Under the pieces are notes generated by a model, which saw only the letters and a program-made list of their open reading frames with translations, was not told the origin of the DNA and ran no database searches. A stretch of DNA of 64,000 nucleotides from Capitulum mitella (Eukaryota; Arthropoda; Thecostraca; Pollicipedomorpha; Pollicipedidae): contig CP099840.1 in NCBI GenBank assembly GCA_030062745.1, positions 5,330,058-5,394,057 on the forward strand, in the 5' to 3' direction. Below are positions 23,147 through 33,400 of the stretch, one piece after another (positions within the stretch are counted from its first letter, which is position 1; each line of letters opens with the position of its first letter). The position numbers were made by a program, and so were the translations under genes.

Positions 23147-23995
23147 AATGGGAGAGGGGTGGCTACCACCTTCCCCCTCATTAGTTTCTTTTTTAGAAAT
23201 AATCGGCGAGCGAACCATATCACGAACCCAAAATCCGCAACTGCTGGCCTGACATATTTTCCAGTTAAAACAAAAATATACTGCCAGGTCACGTCAGGTC
23301 ATCAAACTGTGACGTCATTCTCCAGGGCCTGCCGATGTTTTTGAAAATCTGAGACATTTTGGCTTCTTCCTCAGGAATCTGACGAGATTGGGAGTCAGTT
23401 TTCGATGCAGGACTGTTTGGACATATGCTTGACAACATGTCGTGGCTTTCAAGAATCAGTGACATTTTAAAGGTCATGCGAGGTCACTGGCCTTCTGCGA
23501 CCTCAGGACGCCTTTTCACCGGTTTAGAGCAGTTTGGTTGTTGCTTTCAGTGCTGACAATGATTTTTTTTTCCTTTCTCAATAATGAAAACTCCTCACGG
23601 GAACAATCAAGGAACATTTTCAGCACAAGCAGTGTAACAGAGACTGACAATGATATTCAGACTTTCATTGATATTCAGCATTTCATTTTATTTTAGCTTT
23701 ACCTCAATCCAGAAACAGCCACTGACTAGAGCGATCAACCAGTCTTAAAACCGGGCCACTACGAAAGCTTGGTTGGTCGCCCGAAATGCGATAAAATTAC
23801 TCTGATGACAACAGAGATGAAAAGCGATGAAGTGTCTCCTTCCCTGTGGCCTGAGAGGTCACTACACAATGTAAAGGGTCAAGTTTGGTTTCGTTCGAAT
23901 CAGAAGGAAATGTGCCACACTTCTGTCTTTATTTCGTCTCTTTATCTTTGTTAGGACAGAAATGGAATGAGGGTGGTAACTCTCTCTTCATCCTG
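23147..23995. mobile_element. Possible MITE with two DR4 motifs
   Basis: The segment is bounded by imperfect inverted ends (left GCTACCACC...CCCTCATT at about 23162-23182; right, as reverse complement, GTTACCACCCTCATT at about 23966-23980). Inside are two exact AGGTCA-N4-AGGTCA arrays at 23286-23301 and 23471-23486. The inverted ends are short and gapped and no target-site duplication is evident. The call leans on the shared DR4 content with better-supported elements at 37.6, 39.4 and 53.1 kb. Confidence 0.35.
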
Positions 23996-24268
23996 GGCGT
24001 GGGTAAAATCCTCGCGTGGGCGAACTTTTCCTTCATTGTCATTATTTGACCCTAATGAGCGTTTAGGTACCTTGTCTCTTCCCTCATCATTGCGTCAGCA
24101 ACGTCAGTGTCACACTCCGATGCGCCTTTCCTACGACCACCACGCTGAATCGCCCACTGTCGCCAGCTGGTACACGCAGCACGGCCGACTGTCGGGCTGC
24201 TAATCGTCGCCCCCATCGCGGCCAGGCGCGGTCGGGTGTGGCTTCGCTGATGGCCGTCTCCGTTGCAG

Positions 24269-24420
24269 CCAGCGTGGTCGAGTCGGTGGTGCGGTATGGC
24301 GAGGCGGCGGCGGCCGGACGTCTGCCGCGGCTGACGTACGGCGGCCCGGCCAACGTGACGGCCAGCGTCGGCCAGACGGCGCGCCTGCTCTGCCGGATCC
24401 AGGACCTCGGAGACCGGGCG
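24269..24420 (+). CDS. dpr: dpr exon: N-terminus of Ig domain 1
   Basis: The acceptor is CCGTTGCAG at 24268 and the donor is GTGAGT at 24421. It encodes a variable linker, then GPANVTASVGQTARLLC and IQDLGDRA: the A to C strands of Ig1, with the first disulphide Cys and an N-glycosylation site. It starts two bases into a codon and ends on a codon boundary. It is very GC-rich, unlike its flanks. An in-frame ATG at 24250 lies just before the acceptor and would give an alternative start without a normal signal peptide; I prefer splicing. Confidence 0.85.
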
Positions 24421-27400
24421 GTGAGTGCGGCTCGCGGCGCCCACCTGTCTGGGGCCCGCGGCGGGAGGGGGGCTTGCAGAGTCCCACTGTGCGGCGCCAT
24501 CGATCCGGGAGGGCTGGTTTGAAGGCGACCTGCCGGAGGTGTCGGGAGTTTTAGCGGAAGGTGTTAGAGGAGTTAGTTCACACGGCCGCTGTTGCTAGCC
24601 GCGTCCTCTTTTTGGTGGGTAAATTGCATTCGTAGCCCAGAGGCGAGTGCCATGGGACTTTTACCTCAGCTTAGGAAGACTTCATTTGTGGCATGGAAAT
24701 CGTTTAGTTGGACCCCCTTTTTCACATTTCATTCGTTTTATTGCCAAGTTTATGAAAAGGAAACCAGGAATACACAATGAAATGTTTGTGTCAGCAAGCT
24801 GGTTAGCAATCCAACATATAGCAATCCATGCTCTGACAAATGCCATCCGATGTTGTGTGGATATCGGTAATGGGTTTTGATTGAAAAGCCTAATTCTGAT
24901 TGCCAGTCTCGTAGTGGTTGGCAACAGTTGATTCTCATTCATGGGTAGCATCACACTGTTGTGTACATGAGAAAAGAGACGCGAACATGAAACTTCGAAC
25001 CGCCATACCGATAAAAAGGCCACATGTTACAGGGAATAATGGTAGGCACAAAGCGATTTCTTTTTTTGTCGTTTTTTGTTCTTTTTCTCCCTAGGCCAGC
25101 TTGGTTCAAATGTCGTGTAATTTTCCGAAAATGTTTGTGGACACCAAGATCTTGGTTGGATATAAAATGCGCTCATTGTCATTAACACTGACCACATCAG
25201 GTGTTGACCTGATGGTTCATGAGGGAGTTACAAGCTGGCACAAAACCCCAAATATAACATAATGTACTGCAGTACAGTAGAATAACTGAGACTATGTAAT
25301 CACAGCAATACATAAATATTGTATCAAATTTGGCATTTTGTCGCCGCGGCTCGTACCATTATGGAACCTACCAAGCTGGACCTCGATCAAAAAAGTCAAG
25401 GCCATTTTACGACTTATTTCCGTGCCTCATGTACATATATTCGAAAACACCCCAAAACTCGTTTGTTTTAGTTGCATTCGACGATGTATCAGATATAGTG
25501 CTATGGATGTCGGAAATAGAGCAAAGTCGGCTAAGACACAAAACAAGCAAACGAATCTTGCTGATGTTTACGAGATGATAAATTATTGACTGAAGACGTT
25601 TTCCAAGCCTTGAGTCTCATATGAAAGGCCTGCGTTCCGTTTACCAAAAACCCAAATCTAAATGAACGCTGAAAGCACGTCATCACAAAACCTGTTCATC
25701 ATTCGTTTCTTTCCTACGGCTAATGGTGCCCGACGGCTAGGGCTAGGACGAAATACCCATTATTTTTGACATGTGGAAATACGACAAATAGATCAATGTT
25801 CGGAAGTTATCGCGGTTCCTCAGGTTAACCGCCTACTAAAACTGTCATGCGTTGCGTGAGGAGGGCGCCACACGAGCCATTATACATCAGATTATTTTTA
25901 TAAGGCATACTGGCAGCACTAAATGCATATAAACAACTGTGATTTCTTGTTAACTACATAACATCACAAATCAGAAGGTTTTGATGTTTCGGAATTAACA
26001 GAAATCATTTCCAGTGACATCAGTGGTGGCGGAACGCCAAGATTCAGTGGGACGCAGGCCATTTTAACATCCTTTCTTTACGGTCAACGCCATAGGAACG
26101 ACGCCAAATTTTAGTGTTCAGATGGGCGCAGAGAGCCAGTGGTTCCATTGTTCCGCCGCCCCTGCCTGCAGACAGCAAAGACTCCATGCAAAGACCATCG
26201 TCATGCTCACGCGACATGGAATCATTTTGCCAGATGCCATGTATCGTGCAGCCCAATCGTAATCGTCATAAAATTTCCTAAAGCACAGTAGAAATGTTAC
26301 CGGCTTTTATTCATTGTTAAATGCCTTTCTAAGCATGATGTTCTCAATAAAATTAATATTCTTTAAGCTAGTTCTGCCAAGGGGTGCAACGCTCACTTTT
26401 TTCACAGAATAGGGGGCGCAGCGCTCCGTTCATCGTATGTCCCAGCGCCCCTGAGTTGCAGCAGTCATCCTTGCTCACGGAAGGGAGGTCGTATCTCCAG
26501 GCATGTTCCGCCACCCCTGGGTGGCATTACACCAGCCAGCTGGGAAGCGGATAACTACTTGAATCCCGAATGGCTGTACGGACTTTCTGGCGTCGAGTTT
26601 CCGTTGGAACTAACGTGCAAGAAGACCGGAGATTGGACGCCGACGGCAAATTTCAGATTCAGACCACCCACAGATCGCAGCAAGGGCCAGAAAGTGTTGG
26701 GTCGAGCTCGAAATAGGCGCCTGACGGAACGCAGGACTAGACCCGCGCGTGATTTGGTTATTTATCGTCGCTCTGGACGGCCCGGTTACTTTGCGTCCCG
26801 GCCTCCTATGCCGCTGTGGTTTGGAACGGCGAAATCTCGCCGACAGAAGACTCGGCCGTTGCCCGACTCGGCTGAACCACATCTATCGTAGTGCCACCCG
26901 ACTCGCTTGGTTCTGGGAGAACACGGGAAGACAGTGGGCTGCGCCGTTTGTCAATCCACCCAACGATTATCCAGCGGTACTTAAAAAAAAAACACACGAG
27001 AAGACAGTGCAAGGCATAAGAAAAACAGGTTTGTAAAGTTTTTATCGCTGCCGCCTGACAACATTTTTCGAGCAGAGACTGACGCTGTCTCGTCGGCGGT
27101 TTCCAGCGCCTTAACGATTTGTCCCAACTTTCTTCGCCATGCGTCACAGCCGGGTACAAAGGAAGCCAGCCACGCAGAGTGCTTTGTCACACGCGGCAAA
27201 GGCCTGCGAGTTTTCCCAGCCGCCTCGCCAGAGATGAGAGAATGAATCTGGCCAGCGGCTTGCTTGGCTTGGGAAATATAAAATTCGCTTCAGGCTTCCC
27301 GTGACAGCGGTAGAGTTGGATGATCTGATCCGGTTTGGAGCGCGGGGAAGTTGATAAGACGACTTTCGCGGGATATGATTATCGACGAAAAACTAAAAAC

Positions 27401-30400
27401 CTCTTACATTAGTGGCATGAAAGAGATTGTTTGCCGTCTGTTATCGAGCCAACATTTGCGTAACATTTACTCAGAAACGTCAAAGAGTCATTTCTTTTTG
27501 CGGAACCTATCAGGCTAGGCAATGAGCAGACGACAGAAGCTCATTTTACAAACAAATACACCCAGTAATAAAATTTTGCTGTCCAAGCTGTCGAGATGTT
27601 GAACTGAAGTAGAGATCGTAAGTTCTGGAACCAGTTTGTTTTGATCATCGCAAGCACTGCTGTGTGCTATAGGAAGGGCAAAGTTGTTTGTATTGAATAG
27701 AATCACGGAACATGTGGATAAGCACCGGCTCATATCGACATCGCCGAAAGTGTATATTTATCAGCGGGAGCATATGGGACATAAATTGCTGGTATACTCC
27801 ATATATACGAGCAATAAATTTGATAGTTTGTAGCACCTGAAGGACTTATGTTGATGAATGTAGTTATCCATCATTTTCGGAAATTATGCCGACCAAAGTG
27901 TAATTTGCTCGTAGTCCTGAGTTTAATTCCTTGTCCAGTCATGCGATTTACGGAATTTCCGGGAAACCATGAGGTATAAAACATTGCCCTTCCTGAATCT
28001 TCATGCGACAGGCGCGCATTAGTCTTGTGCCATTACTGCTGATTCATCAGAACGGGTCTGCGAACGAACGTTTAATCTGTTTACTTGGCAATAAATAACC
28101 ATTCTTTAATATTCAACGGTTACTTGTTTCGTAATCCAGTTTTTGCAATTTCTTTTTTCGCTTACAAATCAGTGATCTTAGTTGTGGAAACCAATGTATT
28201 TTAAACGCTTTAATACGTTTACAAGTCTTTCATAGCCAAAGAGATCGAATTTACGTTCCCACCCCCACCCCTTGAAGACGTAGACCTTGGGTCTGGTTTA
28301 TTCGCGTAGCAATGGACTCATCATTCTAAGCCATTTACTTTCGGCACTGTTTTCATGATAGTTTGGTTTCCCGTACACCTACAACTGTGTTAGTAAATTG
28401 CCTATCAAGACTACCTCATCCCTGGTTGTTTTTAAATCCAAATTGAGATAATCTGCCGGCGAGAGTTTCTTTACAAACCGTGGATAACTAGCTACATATG
28501 TCTATGATGGGAGTAAGTACGCAGAAAGGCCCCATAACGTGTCGAGTTTCAAGTATAATATTAACTGAGTTATTTTCAACAGTTCAGTTGGCAGGAGAAA
28601 TGTGCTCAAAGACATCACGACATAACGAGATGGAAGTAGAGCATTTCTTGAGGGGTCCCTGCTGTAAAGCAAAGTTCAGGCGTCAAGTTACTTGCAGCTC
28701 ATGTTGTTTCATTTTTGTAACGATTTTTTTGTGTTGAAAAACAGAAATGTATTTGTTATGCGGCAGAACAACGGTAAGTTGTTTTGAGACTAAACTCCTT
28801 AATGCCTTGCCGTGTCCATGTGTATCTAACACGCACTATTGTTGCTTGTGAAAGTCAAGGCTCGATCACTTCTTACGAAGTCTTATAGATTCGTGTAACT
28901 TTGACAAATACCAGCCAGATTGTTTAAGGTATCAAATATCAGACAGAGGTATAGTGCCTCTGGGGATTTTTTTTGCAATGGACGAACATGGTTGGGTTTT
29001 ATGTATGGGTTTTATTTTCCTAACGAGATAGAACTAACAGTAAATGAACATGCGTCTAGATGACTGAATGATTCTACAGTGATAATGTGACATCGAACCA
29101 AACAAATGGAGCATCACGCAGAACGGCACGCCTTTTCTACACGCAGAGCTGTGAGCTTAATCGGTTTGTACCGTGCGGCCACCTTCACGGAGCATCTGCC
29201 TGAAGGCTAGCAACCGGAAAACAAACTGCATTTTTCATAGAGGGGGGGGGGCAATGCATCTGCGGGCAATACCAAGAGACACCTACCACATGCTAGGCAT
29301 ACATGGACGTCAACGAACGGCAGTCGCTTAAAAACAACGCAGTGCAAAGGTAGGAAATGACGAAATATCCTGAGCTATAATACTCGTCCGACTCGTAACA
29401 TGAAAGCAAGTCCAATTGCAGCCTACGGCAAGAATCATATATCGGCATGGTAACTACGATAGTTCATAAATTGGAAATTTTAATTTTAATGATAGTCACA
29501 AGCAGCGTATTTGGACATATTCAACTAAACAAAAAACGTTTTTGTCGTAATTGCATTACAACATAAACTTGCCGTGAACGGTCCTGGACGAGCTTTCAGG
29601 ACACCCAAGGAAATGAATTTAGGCTTAATGCATCTGGCATGGCACTGATGCACGGAGTCCTCTCGGTTGCAAGGTATCCTCACATGAAGCATCTGTTACG
29701 TCGTCCATTTTCGGTATTTTTAGACTGCTCGACTCGTCCGGAAGCGTCCCTGATGTCCGTTTTCTGATAAAGATGAATAACCTATTATCAGAAACGACAG
29801 TCATAGTTTGGTCATTCCGCTTACCTCGCCGAGAGCAGACTGCCCTTGTGAATTATATTAGGCATTCACTATTCAGACTGGCCAGTCTTCGAGCTGCCGT
29901 CTTTTCGCAGTCTTCTAGAAAATCACAATCGATCATCAGACGGTTATAAACCATCCAAAGGTACCGCTTACTTAACGCATGCCAAGTAATGCGAGAATGT
30001 TCAGGCGCTTGTGCTCATTGCTCAGTTGGCAAAATATGTTTCACTCGGGCTCTTATTCGTGGCTAGTGCCTTTCGTGGTACAATAAAGTCGATTATGTTC
30101 TGAAATAAGGTATCCCCTCATGAGATGTAAAATGGAGACCTCGAGAGAAAACGAGTCTTTAGTCCCACTGCTGCGGAAGCTGCCGCATCGGACATCGCGT
30201 CAGCAGCTCTTGACGGGTGCTGACGTGTCAAGAGAATGACTCTGTGCGATCACCACGTCTAAAATAGTCACTAACGCCGATGACTGTGCTTGAAGGCGGG
30301 CGCCTGTGGTTAGATAGCAGCGACCGTGGATGTCTGTTACTTTTACATTAACAAGAATCTTTGCCATCAATGTGTTAAACGCTCTTTCGCCGAATGACAG

Positions 30401-33400
30401 ATTTTGTCCTTTGTCCTTAATGTCAGGAGCAGCTGTGGCCAATCCTGGCTGTTCAAAGGCATCGCGACCGATGCTAATAACCGTGTTTGTCACGGATTAA
30501 CACAAATGTTTGCTTTCCGTGAGTCGCAAATGTCTTATCTTCTGTTTACACCGGCTGGAGACGTAAGGCATGGTATTTCTTTGGTTACGTAACGCTGTTA
30601 CAGTCCCTCCGCGGCAGAGGAGTGGTCCGTCGTCGTCAGAGGAGTGGTCCCTCCGCGGCAGAGGAGTGGTCCGTCGTCGTCAGAGGAGTGGTCCCTCCGC
30701 GGCAGAGGAGTGGTCCCTCCGCGGCAGAGGAGTGGTCCCTCCGTGGCAGAGGAGTGGTCCCTCCGCGGCAGAGGAGTGGTCCCTCCGCGGCAGAGGAGTG
30801 GTCCCTCCGCGGCAGAGGAGTGGTCCGTCGTCCGCAGAGCCAGGCTCAATCAGTTTTCATTGGAGTGATTTGCGACCAGTGTCTGCGAATATGTGGGGCG
30901 GGCATTTAACTGCAGCCTCGCCGCCGGCGGCTGCGGTGCCGCGCCGCTCCGAGGGGCTCCGGTGATTGCCTCTGCCGATAAATCTTCGGCTCCAGTTTAC
31001 TCGGAGATTTATGTTCCCGCCGCCCGTTTCCACCTGACGTTACTCATTGCTGGACCTGCGTGCTATCTGCTTTTCAAGACCAGAGGGAGCGTGGGGTTTG
31101 AAATGTCACGTTGGTGGCACTGGTTGAAAGTACTGAAACCTAAAAAAACGCAAGAAATTGTAAAATCATTATTTTGTGTCCATTTTCTTTTTGGTAAGCC
31201 CCATTTTTAGCGATCTGTTCACAGTGCCCACCAGTTTAGCATGAATTGCATGTCCAATGACCTGTAGGGAAGGGCCCAAGTCTCATTACCCGTTTCTGGA
31301 CAATCGATAATTTTCCACGGTGGTGAAAGCGCACGAGACAAAAGCGAGGCAGAAACACGCTACTATTTTGCTATATGAAATTTTCTGTCAATAGAAAAAG
31401 ACATTGATGTATATTCCTACAACTCAGTATCGAAAGGACGTACATTTTTCATCTGGCGTTGTCTCCATCCAACTACTGTCTTCATTCGTGATATCTGGTT
31501 GGCATAATGCCTGCCGAAAACCGAAGCGTCGAAGATTCTTTCCAAAATAAAATAAAGCACCCTGTCTTTTTATTTCAAATACCATCATTGAAAAAACCGT
31601 AAACAACTTTGACTGCGATAAAACAGGTGCAAAGGAAGGAACGCGACTGACTCTGAGCCGTTTTGTTGCAGGTGTCTTGGATCAGGAAGCGTGACCTTCA
31701 CATTCTGACAACAGACATTTTCACCTATACCTCGGACGCCCGATTCCAGGTGGCTCACCCGGAGGGCTCCACCAACTGGTCACTGCTGGTCAAGTACTCC
31801 CAAGTGAGTCGGTCAGAAACCAAGCAGCTTTCCAGGCTCGAATCGGTCCTTGATATCAAATTATCAGCTGTAGAATGGAACTAACGGGAGCAGATCTGTT
31901 GTGTTGTTCTACCGTTGCATTGTCCCCAATGTTTAATTTTTAACTGTAATTTAACACTGCGTATTTATTTAGGTATAAATATGTAACCCAGTACCTAAAT
32001 TGTAACCAAGGATTGTTTCGTAACGTCCACAAAGTCGCTGACGGAGTAGCAGCACGATTTAACCCTATTCCGTGCTGGGGGGCAGACTCTGCCCCCCCTG
32101 GTTTTTCGCTCGCCATCCTCGGGATCTTAGCAGCTGCTTCATGAAACTGCCTGAATTTTCCTAAATATGTTTTGGCTTGTTGTCACAAAATTTCAAAAAT
32201 TCGTTTCTTCCGGGGGCGGTTCCAGGACACGTTTTTGTGAGGCATGTTTGGCCAATATCGCGCTTTCTAGAAATCGCGCATTTCGACGTGGTCGTGCACT
32301 ATCTTGATGTCCTTTTTAATGTCATGGACAGTTCAAAAGATCGAAATTTTGCAACCCGTACACTTTCAAGCGTTGCTAGAAAAATGTTGATCGATGGTGG
32401 ATCAGGAGTTTATAGAAATTTATATATGTATACACATATATTTATTTATATATATTTATGTACCTAAACCTTCATATTTCTTATTCCTAAGGGTTTATTA
32501 CCCATTGCATGAATAAAACAAAGCTCACGTATGACATAGACAGAACTGTCGTGATTTACGCAAATAATTTGCCCATATGTATTGCCAGGGGCGTCTTTAG
32601 GCATCGGTTTTTCATGCGCACATTTCGTCTTATAACATATTCACTGACATCTGGATCTCTGTGATTAGTTTTGTTAGCTCCACGCATGTTATGAGCAAAT
32701 ACCATATATTTCAGTGGAAATAGAAATCAGAGGCGGCTTCAGAGTAACGTAAAAAAGGGAAATTTATTCCTTCTTGTTCCTGACAAATTATCGTTCGATG
32801 CACGGAATAAAATACAGCTGCCACCATGCAGTTATTGACCTTTCTTTTTCGCGTACCTGGACCCGCCTACCTGGGCGCTTGCTGTGTGTACATAATGTGG
32901 CATGTGACACATATGTAAATGTCTTCTCGATACTCATATCCTTACCCGATTCAGAATATATGGTGGGAAATCACATTTTCTTAAGAATTATCTCTCATTT
33001 ATGTGTAATGATTACGTCTATGACTCGGTTATTTTGGAACGTTATGTGCTGGTGATCTCAAAACGCAAATTTTGAGCACAGTTCAAGACAGTATTCACAA
33101 TATGTTTGAATACGATAGCCAATTACCAATAATTCACCATGTGGAAAGTTACCTCACTTTTTCTAGTAAATGGATCCGCCGAGAGGTATTCGTCATGCGT
33201 ATACATGTCATGTGACAAATATGGAAATGTTTTCGGGACACACATAAGTTCGCCAGATTCAAAATATGCTTTATAATGAATCAGCATTCCCCAAAAACGT
33301 GTGCCCCTTTGAAAACCAACCTCTTCCCATAGAAGTAGAAAAAATCGATTATGACCTGTGGTCAGATATCTCGTATAAATAAACCACCATTTATGCCCCT

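Larger units (their letters stand above)
24421..31671 (+). other. dpr intron 1 (7.25 kb)
   Basis: The longest intron. It contains the hAT-like MITE at 26021-26519, a 22-bp minisatellite at 30603-30841, an 8-bp-stem palindrome CATCAGGTgttgACCTGATG at about 25196-25215, and a moderately GC-rich stretch at 26.6-26.9 kb with Arg-rich open frames of no known family. The remaining roughly 5.5 kb is AT-rich and I see nothing else in it. Confidence 0.8.

Noticed and set aside
30570-30965. Six overlapping open frames encoding repetitive peptides
   Set aside because: All are read-through of a 22-bp minisatellite lacking stops in every frame.
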